This document shows positions 44,017 to 52,960 of a stretch of DNA of 64,000 nucleotides, in pieces. The notes under the pieces are model-generated. The model had not been told where the DNA came from. It searched no databases and saw nothing but the letters and a program-made list of their open reading frames with translations. Numbering within the stretch: position 1 is the first letter of the stretch; each line of letters starts with the position of its first letter. The translations under genes were made by a program, and so were the position numbers. Source of the DNA: Bacteroidota bacterium (GTDB lineage Bacteria; Bacteroidota; Bacteroidia; 2-12-FULL-35-15); the NCBI GenBank assembly GCA_947504725.1, contig CANNHN010000006.1, positions 62,001-126,000 of the forward strand, given 5' to 3'.

Positions 44017-44445
44017 TTATTTTTCAAATACTTCTATAGTAACTTCTTTCTGGATTAAATCTGTAAATCGTCCTTCGTATCGTGTCGCTCTTACCATGTG
44101 GTTATCAATCCAATGATAATTTCCACCTCTTGGTTTTCCCATCAACAATCCATGGTATTTAAAACCATTATCCGCCAACCATTGTTCTGTTACTTCTCTA
44201 TGCGCTTCCGTACGAGAAGTAAAAAATGTAATGATATGGCCTTCATCATACCATTTATTCAAGGTAACCAACGCTTCAGGATAAAGAGCAGCAGTAGCCA
44301 TTCTTTCAGGCTGTTCATTGGGAATATCATCACATACGGTTCCATCAATATCAATCAAATAGTTTTTAATGTTTGATGGTAATATTGGACTAATCAATTG
44401 TCCATTTTCTAATTTCTCTATTAATTTCATAAATTCGTTTTTCAT
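44017..44445 (-). CDS. Small HAD-superfamily phosphatase
   Basis: A 142-residue hydrolase: nucleophile motif IDIDGTVCDD (about 32-41), motif II TFFTSRTEAHREVT with a catalytic Ser/Thr, then LLMGKPRGGNYHWIDN supplying Lys and acidic residues. There is no cap domain, which resembles LNS2/PNKP-like or nucleotidase-type HADs. It is sometimes labelled phosphoheptose isomerase in Bacteroidota, which the motifs do not support. ATG 44445 or 44430 could be the start. Substrate is unknown. It is bracketed on both sides by the dispersed repeat. Confidence 0.78.
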   Translation of the reverse strand: MKNEFMKLIEKLENGQLISPILPSNIKNYLIDIDGTVCDDIPNEQPERMATAALYPEALVTLNKWYDEGHIITFFTSRTEAHREVTEQWLADNGFKYHGLLMGKPRGGNYHWIDNHMVRATRYEGRFTDLIQKEVTIEVFEK

Positions 44446-44448
44446 TTT

Positions 44449-44471
44449 GTCACCCTTAGCGGAGTCAATGG
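44449..44471 (+). repeat. Dispersed repeat, copy 4 (diverged)
   Basis: GTCACCCTTAGCGGAGTCAATGG; its last base is adjacent to the stop codon of the membrane Fe-S gene at 44472. Confidence 0.8.
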
Positions 44472-45797
44472 TTATTCGTTCTTCCAGTTTAATCTATCCG
44501 CTTGACTGAATTGCCATGGCGCTCCGTTATTTTCAATATTGGTAAACATTCCATTTAATTCGGTTGGTGCCGAACTTTGCTCCATCACCATAAATCTTCT
44601 CATATCCATAATAATACTCAACGGATCAATGTTAACCGGACATTCTTGAACACATGCATTACAGGATGTACACGCCCATAATTCTTCAGGTGTAATGTAA
44701 TCTCCTAACAATGATTTTCCGTCCTCTTTAAATTCACCTTTGTTAGTGTCCATATTTTTTCCAACTTCTTGCAATCTATCGCGTGTATCCATCATAATTT
44801 TTCGTGGCGACAATAATTTCCCAGTGATGTTAGCTGGACAGGCTGAAGTACATCTTCCACACTCAGTACAAGTATATGAATCCAACAATTGTTTCCAAGA
44901 TAAATCAGTTACATCCTTTGCTCCGAAACGCATTGGAGTATTTGGATCAACTATTGGAGGAACGAATGATGGATCAAAAATAGCTTTCACTTCATTGGTA
45001 ACCGATTCCATGTTTGTGAATTTCCCTTTTGGTTCAAGGTTGGAATAAAATACATTCGGGAATGCTAATAGAATATGGAAATGCTTTGAATAAGGTAAGT
45101 AATTTAGAAAGCCTAATACCATTACAAGATGTCCCCACCAACCAATTCGTTCAATCATGTGCAGAGCCTCCGGTGACATTCCGCCAAAGAGCATTGGACC
45201 AAGATGGCTGCTGATAGATAATCCCAAAGAGCCATCTCCTAAATTTGCTGCGTGTGACAATCCTTGTGAGTACAACACCTCATCTGCTCCATTCATCATG
45301 AATATGAAACAGATTAAAGTAAGCTCACTAATCAAAATTAAATTAGCATCCAATTTTGGCCAACCGTTCAATTCATTCTTTACTAAACGAGGCACTTTCA
45401 ATAAATTTCTTCTCGCTAAAAAAGCAATCGTTCCAATAAATGCTAGAACTGATAATATCTCTATGAAACTTACCATAAAAGTATAGAACCCGCCTAATGA
45501 AGCACGGAACATACGGTGACTTCCAATTGAGCCATCCATAATAATTTCTATCAATTCGATTTGTGTGATAACGAACGCTACATATAAAAACAAATGCAGA
45601 ATGGCTGGAATAGGTCGTTCGAACATTTTCTTTTGTCCGAGTGCGACCAAGCTCATAATCTTTACACGCTCAGAAAATTTATCTGTTCGGTTAATCTCTT
45701 TTCCTAATAAAATATTTCGTCTAACTTTTCGGGCATTGATAGTAAAAAAAACTGCGCCTCCGAGGAATAATAAAATGAAAATAATGCTTGAAGCCAT
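44472..45797 (-). CDS. Membrane-bound 4Fe-4S electron transfer protein (HdrC/NarI-like)
   Basis: 441 residues. The N-terminal half has about five or six transmembrane helices with histidines suited to haem b (for example HLFLYVAF and GWWGHLVMVLG), like NarI/DsrM domains. The C-terminal half has two ferredoxin-type clusters: CTECGRCTSACP and CTSCNACVQECP. It should exchange electrons between the quinone pool and the CCG protein encoded downstream. It sits between the MCE gene and the HAD gene on the minus strand. Physiological partner is unknown. Confidence 0.86.
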   Translation of the reverse strand: MASSIIFILLFLGGAVFFTINARKVRRNILLGKEINRTDKFSERVKIMSLVALGQKKMFERPIPAILHLFLYVAFVITQIELIEIIMDGSIGSHRMFRASLGGFYTFMVSFIEILSVLAFIGTIAFLARRNLLKVPRLVKNELNGWPKLDANLILISELTLICFIFMMNGADEVLYSQGLSHAANLGDGSLGLSISSHLGPMLFGGMSPEALHMIERIGWWGHLVMVLGFLNYLPYSKHFHILLAFPNVFYSNLEPKGKFTNMESVTNEVKAIFDPSFVPPIVDPNTPMRFGAKDVTDLSWKQLLDSYTCTECGRCTSACPANITGKLLSPRKIMMDTRDRLQEVGKNMDTNKGEFKEDGKSLLGDYITPEELWACTSCNACVQECPVNIDPLSIIMDMRRFMVMEQSSAPTELNGMFTNIENNGAPWQFSQADRLNWKNE

Positions 45798-45831
45798 AAT
45801 AGAAAATTATAAATCCTTAACCCTAAATTTA

Positions 45832-45855
45832 GTCACCTTGAGCGTAGTCGAAGGG
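45832..45855 (+). repeat. Dispersed repeat, copy 5
   Basis: GTCACCTTGAGCGTAGTC...GAAGGG. Its final base directly abuts the MCE gene stop codon at 45856. Confidence 0.85.
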
Positions 45856-46833
45856 CTAATCTTTAGGTTTATTTCTATCCTTCCGACCAAATACAGAAAT
45901 ACGAACATAACGTTCAGGATTGATTCTTAAATCTTTTAATAGTTTATCTAAATCTTCGGATGATTTATCCAGTTTGCGGTACAAGCTGTCGTTATTAATC
46001 AACATACCCATTGTACCTTGTCCTGTATTAATTTTTGTCATGATTTCTGACGCTTGTCCCAAAGCAACATCGGCATTGTTAATAGCAGAAGTGATATTTG
46101 CTTTTGCAAGAGAATCGCTAATATTAGAAAAATTATTTATCACGTTTCCTAATTTATCGCTGTTGTTAGCGAGAGTCGTAGCCAAGGTATTTACTTTTGA
46201 CAAAATGCTTGAGATTTTGCTTTTCTCACTTTGCACCATCGTATCTAATCGATAAGAAGTTGTTTCTAGAGATGTGATTGCCAGTTTTATACTTTCAAAA
46301 CTCTTTGCAAGATTTTGACGTGCACTTTCATTGAAAACTTGCTGAACAACAATCATCACAGAATCGATAGAAGCAATTAATCCAACCGCTTTTTCTTGTA
46401 AAGGCGCAATTGTTTTATTTACAGCTGTTTTTAAATCATCTTCTTGAGCTGAAATTAAAGTATCGCCACTCTCTGCATACAGATTGCCTGTTCCTAAAAG
46501 CAACTGAACAGCCTTAGAACCCAAAATATCTGAGCTCACTACTTTTGCAACAGAGTTTTTAGGCACTTTTACATCATTATCCAAAAGCAATGTTACAATT
46601 ACCTTTGTAGAAGTATCATTTGATAAAACTATTTTTCCAACGATACCTACTTTAAATCCATTTATCATTAAAGGATTAGCTTCAACCAATCCATCTATAT
46701 TATTGTAAACTGCGTAGAATTTACGCTGTGACGAAAAAAGGTCGTTTCCTTTAAGGAAATTAAATCCATAGATAAAACATCCAATGGCAAGTGTGGTAAC
46801 GATTCCTACTTTTACTTCTTTTGTTATTTTCAC
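45856..46833 (-). CDS. MCE/MlaD-family lipid transport protein
   Basis: A 325-residue periplasmic substrate-binding subunit for lipid transport between membranes. It has one N-terminal transmembrane helix (about 8-28), the MCE domain (about 38-115, containing GLVEANPLMINGFKVGIVGKI and SDILGSKAVQLLLG), and a long helical C-terminal part of about 190 residues likely to form a tube or coiled coil. The start is GTG at 46833. Partner MlaE/MlaF genes are not in the window. It heads the minus-strand operon with the Fe-S genes, just after a perfect palindrome. Confidence 0.88.
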   Translation of the reverse strand: MKITKEVKVGIVTTLAIGCFIYGFNFLKGNDLFSSQRKFYAVYNNIDGLVEANPLMINGFKVGIVGKIVLSNDTSTKVIVTLLLDNDVKVPKNSVAKVVSSDILGSKAVQLLLGTGNLYAESGDTLISAQEDDLKTAVNKTIAPLQEKAVGLIASIDSVMIVVQQVFNESARQNLAKSFESIKLAITSLETTSYRLDTMVQSEKSKISSILSKVNTLATTLANNSDKLGNVINNFSNISDSLAKANITSAINNADVALGQASEIMTKINTGQGTMGMLINNDSLYRKLDKSSEDLDKLLKDLRINPERYVRISVFGRKDRNKPKD

Positions 46834-46839
46834 TTCTAA

Positions 46840-46853
46840 AACGTTATAACGTT
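46840..46853. promoter_or_regulatory. Perfect 14-base palindrome before the MCE gene
   Basis: AACGTTATAACGTT, 7 bases before the GTG start and directly downstream of a -7-like octamer, hence a plausible operator. Confidence 0.45.
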
Positions 46854-46859
46854 GTTGGG

Positions 46860-46867
46860 CAAATTTA
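46860..46867 (-). promoter_or_regulatory. Candidate -7 element TAAATTTG for the MCE/Fe-S operon
   Basis: Exact TAnnTTTG match on the minus strand, 26 bases before the GTG at 46833. Confidence 0.42.
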
Positions 46868-46881
46868 AGAAATAATTAGGA

Positions 46882-48126
46882 CTATTTGAGAGGAATTCTT
46901 TTACCATCTTGAGTGGCAATAACAAATGCGTCTTTAAACCCATTTTTTCTTAATACGGCTTGCAATTTAGAAGCATCAGATTGGCTTTTACACTCCCCTG
47001 CGGTATATTTATATACCCCTTTGTCGATATATTCTCCTGGTTTTTCGACCCCATTAAATTTATCAGAATTTAATGGGATAGGCTTATCAGATGAGGTTAT
47101 TTGCACTTTATATATAATCGGATTTTCAGATTTGATTACATCTTTTTCCTCTCTGTCTGTTTTTACTACTTCAATGTCTTCCTGATTGTCTTTAAGTGAG
47201 TCCGTTTTTGCAATTGGAGTAAGATTTTTGCTGATATCTTTTAATTCCAATGAATCCTCTTTTGTCATTTTGTATTTCTCTTGTTTTTCAAAAGCATCAT
47301 CGTATTTTTTGGTAACTCCTTCTATCTCATCTTTATATTCACGAAAAGCTCTGAATAAGCCAGAAGCTAGATAATCTTGCCCTTTAGCTGAACCTAAGAA
47401 TTGTTCTTCAGCAGGATTCGTTAAAAAACCAATTTCGGTTAACACACTAGGCATATAGGATTTCCATAATACAAGTAAACTAGCTCGTTTGACACCTTTA
47501 TCTTTACGCCCAATTTTTTCACCATATTGCTTTTGAACTTTAGAAGCAAAATTTAAGCTTTGATCTACATAACTATCATTAAACATGCTCATTATAATAT
47601 ACGACTCATCCGAATTAGGATCAAACCCTTGGTAGGTTTTCACATAATCATCCTCTAATAAAATAGCGGCATTTTCTCGTTGGGAAACATCCATTTTACC
47701 TTTTTCATTTTTGATACCCATTACATAGGTTTCGGCTCCATGTGCATCGTTGTTACAGATGTCCTTTTTAAGCTTTTTATCTCTATAACAAGCCGAATTA
47801 CAATGAATACTGATAAATAAGTCGGCTTTTGCTCTGTTTGCAATATTGGCTCTTTCCTGTAAGGAAGGGAAAATATCTGTTTTGCGAGTGTACACAACCT
47901 TCACATCTTTCATATTCTCTTCGATATATTTCCCAAATTTAAGGGCAACTGCAAGGGCAATATCCTTCTCTTTATACTTCGCACCGTGGCATCCAGGGTC
48001 TTTTCCCCCATGTCCTGCATCAATAACAATGGTTTTAATAGCAAAAACTGGCTTGAATTTTGGAGAGAACGAGCTCACCAAAAAACAAGTGACAAATAGA
48101 AGTAGTATATATTGGAGCTTTTTCAC
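46882..48126 (-). CDS. N-acetylmuramoyl-L-alanine amidase with SPOR-like C-terminal domain
   Basis: Cleaves stem peptides from glycan strands. 414 residues from a GTG at 48126, with a signal peptide and then Amidase_3: IDAGHGGKDPG (zinc His39), YKEKDIAL (Glu53), ISIHCNSA (His108) and LTEIGFL (catalytic Glu). An extra loop with cysteines (ACYRDKKLKKDIC) follows the second His. A Lys/Glu-rich linker leads to a SPOR-like end (YKVQITSSD ... FVIATQDGKRIPL) that matches the tails of the 5877 and 7563 proteins. Such amidases act in daughter-cell separation, and this one creates the denuded glycans that SPOR domains bind. Confidence 0.92.
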   Translation of the reverse strand: MKKLQYILLLFVTCFLVSSFSPKFKPVFAIKTIVIDAGHGGKDPGCHGAKYKEKDIALAVALKFGKYIEENMKDVKVVYTRKTDIFPSLQERANIANRAKADLFISIHCNSACYRDKKLKKDICNNDAHGAETYVMGIKNEKGKMDVSQRENAAILLEDDYVKTYQGFDPNSDESYIIMSMFNDSYVDQSLNFASKVQKQYGEKIGRKDKGVKRASLLVLWKSYMPSVLTEIGFLTNPAEEQFLGSAKGQDYLASGLFRAFREYKDEIEGVTKKYDDAFEKQEKYKMTKEDSLELKDISKNLTPIAKTDSLKDNQEDIEVVKTDREEKDVIKSENPIIYKVQITSSDKPIPLNSDKFNGVEKPGEYIDKGVYKYTAGECKSQSDASKLQAVLRKNGFKDAFVIATQDGKRIPLK

Positions 48127-48206
48127 TGTTTTAAAGGGAATAAATTAACAACAATTCAATGTTGGCAAACGGCTATTGTCGAATGTCAACTGTTTATTTT
48201 TTTACT

Positions 48207-48214
48207 TAGTTTTG
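48207..48214 (+). promoter_or_regulatory. Candidate -7 element TAGTTTTG for lptD
   Basis: Exact TAnnTTTG match, 42 bases before the TTG start at 48256, in the divergent lptD/amidase spacer. Confidence 0.42.
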
Positions 48215-48255
48215 AGCGTTAACAACTTTAATAAAAACAAAATTACTCGTTAAAA

Positions 48256-50784
48256 TTGCGCATCGTTTCTCTAAAATCATTTTTTATCCTCGTTTGTTTG
48301 TTAATAACTGCAACAGACTCGGCTTTTGCTATTAGCCAACTGCCTGTTGACACTATCGCTAAAGCCAGTGATACCATCCAAAAGTCGCTTGAAAGCAAGC
48401 CTTTCTTAAAAGAAAAAGTAATATACAATGCTACCGATTCGATGATGATTGATAGGGTAAATCAAAAAGCGTACCTATATAATAATGCAGTAGTAATTTA
48501 TGATGGTTTGAATTTGAAAGCCGGATATATAGAAATAGATTTTAAGAACAATATTGTTTACGCTACTAGTATGAAAGATACGACTGGCAAAGATGTTCAG
48601 AAGCCAGTTTTTGAACAAGGTGCAGACAAATTTACGGCTGCAAAAATCTCCTATAATTTTAATACGCGAAAAGGGAAAATTGTGGATGTTATCACTCAAC
48701 AGGGTGAAGGATACATCCATGGAAGAGATATAAAGAAAGACACAAACAATGTATATTTTGTGGGACATGGGAAATACACCACCTGTGACTTAGAACATCC
48801 ACACTTTTATATTGGAGCAAAAAAAATCAAAGTTATTCCGGACGACAAAATCGTTACTGGTCCTGCCATGCTATACATAGCAGACATCCCTACACCACTT
48901 GCCTTACCTTTTGGCTACTTTCCTAATAAAAAAGGAAGAGCATCTGGAATTTTAATGCCGACATATGGAGAATCTCTCAACTTAGGATTTTTTCTAAAAG
49001 ATGGTGGATTTTATTTCGGCATGAACGAACGAGTGGATTTAGCACTAAGAGGTGATGTATATTCAAATGGCAGTTTCGGAGCAAAGGCCGCAAGTAATTA
49101 CAAACAACGTTATAAATACAACGGTGGAATAAACTTTAATTATTCACGTTTTATAGAAGGCGACAAAGAATTGCCAAATTCAATCACCCGTAATGATTTC
49201 TTAGTAAGATGGAACCATCAGCAAGACCCAAAATCTCGTCCGAATAGTCGTTTTTCAGCCAATGTAAATGCTGGAAGCAGTTCTTATAATAAATTCAATG
49301 GAAATGTAGAGGGTGATTATTTAACCAACACCATGCAATCAAATATTTCTTATTCTAAATCTTTTTCTGGAACGCCTTTTAATTTTTCTGCCAGTGCACG
49401 TCACAGTCAGAATACCATTAATAAAAAAGTAGATATCAGTTTACCTGAATTGGCTTTGACTATGAATCGAATTTACCCCTTCAAAAACAACAAACGTGTT
49501 GGAAACAAATGGTACGATAAAATCGGATTGAGTGCAACTGCAAATGCAAGAAACGATATCAACACTTATGATACAACATTGTTTACTGACAGAACATTAA
49601 AGCAAATGCGAAATGGTGTTCGATTTACAATGCCAATAAGCACATCATTTAACGTATTAAAGTATTTTACATTGACGCCTACAATTAATACTTCAAGCAA
49701 TATTTATTTTGAAACGGTTCAAAAAAGATATGACCCGAATGTCAATTATATTTTTACAGACACAATTACTGGAGCAAAAATGGCAAATGATTTTAGTCTT
49801 TCTTCAGGCTTAAGCACACGCTTGTATGGCGATTATTTTTTCAAAACAAAAAGGTTAAAACAAATTCGTCATGTAGCAACTCCCACCCTTAGTGCAAGTT
49901 ATCGCCCAGATTTTAGTGAGAGTGGTTATGGCTATTACAAAAGTGTTCCATCTGATGCTATCGGTAACGAACAAAAATATTCTATTTTCCAAAATGGAAT
50001 TTATGGTTCACCCCAAGCAGGAAAGTCGGGGTTGATTGGGTTTAACCTAAACAACTCCTTGGAAGCAAAAATTCGTCAAAAAACGGATTCAGGTAATGTC
50101 GATAAAAAAATAAATCTTCTGGAAAGCTTTAACATTGGAATGTCATATAATTTGGCTGCGAAAAATTTTAATTGGTCTTCTATTAATATTAATGGTCGCA
50201 CCAGATTATTTAATTTATTAGATATTAATGCGACAGCATTGCTTGATCCATACCAAATTGATTCGATTGGAAACCGAAAAGAAGAATTTGAATACAAGAA
50301 TAATAAAATTGGAAGAATCACTAATTCCAATCTTTCGTTAAGCACAAATTTAAGAAGCAAAGATAAAGATGCAAATAAGCCCAAAACGAGTGTGATGGGA
50401 ACGCAAGACGAATTGGATTACATCAACACTCATCGCGATGCTTATGTTGACTTTGACGTACCTTGGAATTTAAACGTGTATTACAACATCAATTATAGTA
50501 AACCTGGAATAAAAGAAACAGTTTCTCAATCTGTTACTTTTAATGGTGATTTAAGTTTAACAAAAAAATGGAAGATTAGCTTATCTTCGGGCTATGACTT
50601 TACACAAAAACAAATGACCTTAACATCTGTAAATGTTTATAGAGATTTGCATTGTTGGGAAATGCGTTTTAATTGGGTTCCGTTCGGATTCCGTCAAAGT
50701 TTCTCTATCGATATCAATGTAAAATCATCTGTGTTAAGAGATCTGAAATTAAGTAGAAGACGAGGTTGGCAGGATTACCAATAA
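48256..50784 (+). CDS. lptD: LptD-like LPS assembly outer-membrane protein
   Basis: Inserts lipopolysaccharide into the outer leaflet. 842 residues: signal peptide (about 1-26), an N-terminal OstA-type jelly-roll (about 45-210, with KVIYNATDSMMIDRVNQKAYLYNNA and CDLEHPHFYIGAKKIKVIPDD), the hallmark LPFGYFPNKKGRASGILMPTYGES, and a large C-terminal barrel of amphipathic strands ending WVPFGFRQSFSIDINVKSS. The start is a TTG, since no ATG precedes the signal peptide. It is divergent from the amidase gene and should cooperate with the OstA-like protein at 40406. Confidence 0.9.
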   Translation: MRIVSLKSFFILVCLLITATDSAFAISQLPVDTIAKASDTIQKSLESKPFLKEKVIYNATDSMMIDRVNQKAYLYNNAVVIYDGLNLKAGYIEIDFKNNIVYATSMKDTTGKDVQKPVFEQGADKFTAAKISYNFNTRKGKIVDVITQQGEGYIHGRDIKKDTNNVYFVGHGKYTTCDLEHPHFYIGAKKIKVIPDDKIVTGPAMLYIADIPTPLALPFGYFPNKKGRASGILMPTYGESLNLGFFLKDGGFYFGMNERVDLALRGDVYSNGSFGAKAASNYKQRYKYNGGINFNYSRFIEGDKELPNSITRNDFLVRWNHQQDPKSRPNSRFSANVNAGSSSYNKFNGNVEGDYLTNTMQSNISYSKSFSGTPFNFSASARHSQNTINKKVDISLPELALTMNRIYPFKNNKRVGNKWYDKIGLSATANARNDINTYDTTLFTDRTLKQMRNGVRFTMPISTSFNVLKYFTLTPTINTSSNIYFETVQKRYDPNVNYIFTDTITGAKMANDFSLSSGLSTRLYGDYFFKTKRLKQIRHVATPTLSASYRPDFSESGYGYYKSVPSDAIGNEQKYSIFQNGIYGSPQAGKSGLIGFNLNNSLEAKIRQKTDSGNVDKKINLLESFNIGMSYNLAAKNFNWSSININGRTRLFNLLDINATALLDPYQIDSIGNRKEEFEYKNNKIGRITNSNLSLSTNLRSKDKDANKPKTSVMGTQDELDYINTHRDAYVDFDVPWNLNVYYNINYSKPGIKETVSQSVTFNGDLSLTKKWKISLSSGYDFTQKQMTLTSVNVYRDLHCWEMRFNWVPFGFRQSFSIDINVKSSVLRDLKLSRRRGWQDYQ

Positions 50785-50840
50785 ATCAGTTTAAAGTTTA
50801 AAGTTCTCTGTTTACTAAAAAATTAAAACAAAATAAAAAT

Positions 50841-51218
50841 ATGAAAAAAATTATCACATCAAAAAACGCACCGGCACCAATAGGACCATATAGTCATGCG
50901 GTGCAATCCGGAAACATGTTATTTGTAAGCGGTCAGGTAGGAAAGCACCCAATAACAGGTGAATTAATGCTTGCTGATATTAAAACAGAAACTACGCAAG
51001 TAATGGAAAACGTAAAAGGAATTTTAACGGATGCTGGAATGGACTTTACTCACATTGTTAAAACAACTATTTTCTTAACCGACATGAATGATTTCGCTTC
51101 AGTGAATGAAGTGTATGGTTCTTATTTTACAGGTGATTATCCTGCAAGAGAAACTGTGCAAGTTTCGAAATTACCTTTGAATGTAAATGTAGAGATTAGC
51201 GTAACTGCAATAAAATAA
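50841..51218 (+). CDS. ridA: RidA, enamine/imine deaminase
   Basis: A 125-residue YjgF/YER057c/UK114 protein that hydrolyses reactive 2-aminoacrylate and similar enamines. It has APIGPYSHAVQSGNMLFVSGQ at the N-terminus and RETVQVSKLPLNVNVEISVTA with the substrate-binding Arg at the C-terminus. It lies 56 bases after lptD and is closed by a strong terminator. Confidence 0.95.
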   Translation: MKKIITSKNAPAPIGPYSHAVQSGNMLFVSGQVGKHPITGELMLADIKTETTQVMENVKGILTDAGMDFTHIVKTTIFLTDMNDFASVNEVYGSYFTGDYPARETVQVSKLPLNVNVEISVTAIK

Positions 51219-51232
51219 TTTATTTTAATAAC

Positions 51233-51270
51233 AAAAAGCCTCTTAGAAAAAATTCTAAGAGGCTTTTTTA
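51233..51270. terminator. Bidirectional Rho-independent terminator
   Basis: A 16-base perfect stem, AAAAAGCCTCTTAGAA with its complement (51233-51248 / 51253-51268), a 4-base loop, and T-runs on both strands. It serves ridA and the convergent membrane-protein gene. Confidence 0.93.
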
Positions 51271-51287
51271 ATTCAATAATTAATTGA

Positions 51288-51758
51288 TTAAGACATATGC
51301 TTTAAGTTAACAGCATACATAATAATGAAAGCAATAGGGAAAATTGCACCTATCATCATCCATCCACTTACACCCATCAATATTGAAGGAATAGCAATCC
51401 CTAATACTTGCCCACATACATAAGCATAGAAACCTACTTTACGCAGTTTCCACATCATTAACGCTCCAAATAAACAAAATAGATTTGCTCCAACAGCTGT
51501 TAAAGCAAGAGGAAGTGCATTCAATGCATTTGCATGAGCCATTTCCATCATAGAACCCATAAAACCTTCGCCTTCAAAAGCACCGCCCGATACTTCCATC
51601 ATTGTTTCATACTCTTCCAAGGCATAAGGTGCTTTTACTAAATTGTATAATCCACCAACTAGTCCCAATCCTACTGCAATAAATGTTAAAATGCATAGCA
51701 CTTTTAAAAACTTTGGCAATGTTGCTTGCACCATTTCACTTTGATTCTCTTGTTCCAT
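51288..51758 (-). CDS. Small four-helix membrane protein (paralogue A)
   Basis: 156 residues with about four transmembrane helices. A soluble head of about 12 residues is followed by LPKFLKVLCILTFIAVGLGLVGGLYNL. That first-helix signature, x-VLCIL[TS]F-x(2)-GLG, is shared with the two neighbouring genes. A variable loop (about 40-65) contains GGAFEGEGFMGSMM. No known family is recognised with certainty and no catalytic motif is visible. It may be a scaffold or an ion/lipid-related membrane protein, but this is speculation. Confidence 0.68.
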   Translation of the reverse strand: MEQENQSEMVQATLPKFLKVLCILTFIAVGLGLVGGLYNLVKAPYALEEYETMMEVSGGAFEGEGFMGSMMEMAHANALNALPLALTAVGANLFCLFGALMMWKLRKVGFYAYVCGQVLGIAIPSILMGVSGWMMIGAIFPIAFIIMYAVNLKHMS

Positions 51759-51802
51759 GTTATAATTTATTAAATATTTATTTTACGAATGTTGTAAAAA
51801 TA

Positions 51803-51832
51803 AAAATACTCCCGATGATGGGAGTATTTTTA
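51803..51832 (-). terminator. Rho-independent terminator
   Basis: Perfect 11-base stem AAAATACTCCC with its complement (51803-51813 / 51820-51830), loop GATGAT, T-run on either strand, just beyond the stop of paralogue B. Confidence 0.88.
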
Positions 51833-51851
51833 ACAAAAATTACATAAAAGA

Positions 51852-52298
51852 CTATTTTAAGTGCTTCATGTTTAATCCGTACATCACGATGAATGCTGCA
51901 GAAATTACGATTCCAAAAATAGCTGCACCGAATCCTGAATAAACAACTGACATAATGATTGAAACTACAGTAGCGCCAACATATAACATGAAACCGCTTT
52001 TGTTCAATTTCCACATTTTAATAACTCCAAATAGAGCTACAATTGTAGTTAAAAAACCTACAATAATGTAAGCCCAAGTCATTCCAGCGCTAGGACCAGA
52101 TGAAATTGCAGAAGAAAGACCTTCCATACCTTCCATACCTTCCATACCACTAGCAACAGTTGCTACCATTCCCATAGCTCCTATTAATGTGATGTAACCA
52201 AGAATACCAAGACCTGCAGCAATAAATGATAAAATACATAATACTGTTAAAAATACTGGTCTTTTTGCGGCTTCACCGCCATTGTTTGTTTGTTCCAT
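51852..52298 (-). CDS. Small four-helix membrane protein (paralogue B)
   Basis: 148 residues, four predicted helices; KRPVFLTVLCILSFIAAGLGILGYI aligns with the neighbours. The loop after helix 1 carries a Met/Glu/Gly repeat (GMEGMEGMEGL, bases about 52120-52150) that looks like a local triplet expansion. It ends LNMKHLK, close to the LNLKHMS and FHLKFMK ends of the paralogues. It has its own terminator. Function is unknown. Confidence 0.68.
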   Translation of the reverse strand: MEQTNNGGEAAKRPVFLTVLCILSFIAAGLGILGYITLIGAMGMVATVASGMEGMEGMEGLSSAISSGPSAGMTWAYIIVGFLTTIVALFGVIKMWKLNKSGFMLYVGATVVSIIMSVVYSGFGAAIFGIVISAAFIVMYGLNMKHLK

Positions 52299-52510
52299 AG
52301 TTTTAGTTTTTAGTTTTATTTAGTTTAATAGTTGAAATTCATTAGCTAATATACAAAAAAAGGGCGTTCGTCCAAAAGCTATTTAAAATATGTTATTAAC
52401 AAGTTATGAGTGATAATATGACAAAAATCATAAAAAAGGCATCATTTCTGATTGATTATCAAGCAATTTGACAATTAACTTAACATAAAAAGTACGGGGT
52501 AAAAATGAAG

Positions 52511-52960
52511 CTATTTCATAAACTTCAAATGAAAAGCATAAAAACTTATAAATGCTATTGCAAAAAAGATTGCAAACCAACTAATTGTAATGTTCAAAAA
52601 AAGCATTGGAACAACCATAATCAACAAATTAGAAGAGGCATAAAAATGAAACCCTAGTTTTTTTTGATTCCACATGAGTATTGCACCAGTAAGTGACCCC
52701 AAAGTAAAAACTAACGTTGTTAAATAATACCCCCAACCGGCTCCAATTACCCGTAAGCTTTCCCCCATTGTCTCTTCGTCATAACTTGGAGATGCCTTCA
52801 TAAATTCTATTACAATGTCAGCAGTTAAAGGTGTAATTAAACTGGATAAAATTCCCAAGCCTGTAAAAACAAACGTAAGAATACACAACACAGACAAGGA
52901 GCGTGGTCGTTTTATTTGTTCATCAGCAGTATGATGATCTTCCATATTATCCATATCCAT
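52511..52960 (-). CDS. Small four-helix membrane protein (paralogue C)
   Basis: 149 residues with an acidic/His-rich N-terminus (MDMDNMEDHHTADEQ), then KRPRSLSVLCILTFVFTGLGILSSLI and three more helices. It is closest in layout to paralogue B. Its ATG shares one base with the stop of the M61 peptidase gene (TAATG), so it is translated with the peptidase, while A and B appear to be separate units. Function is unknown. Confidence 0.68.
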   Translation of the reverse strand: MDMDNMEDHHTADEQIKRPRSLSVLCILTFVFTGLGILSSLITPLTADIVIEFMKASPSYDEETMGESLRVIGAGWGYYLTTLVFTLGSLTGAILMWNQKKLGFHFYASSNLLIMVVPMLFLNITISWFAIFFAIAFISFYAFHLKFMK

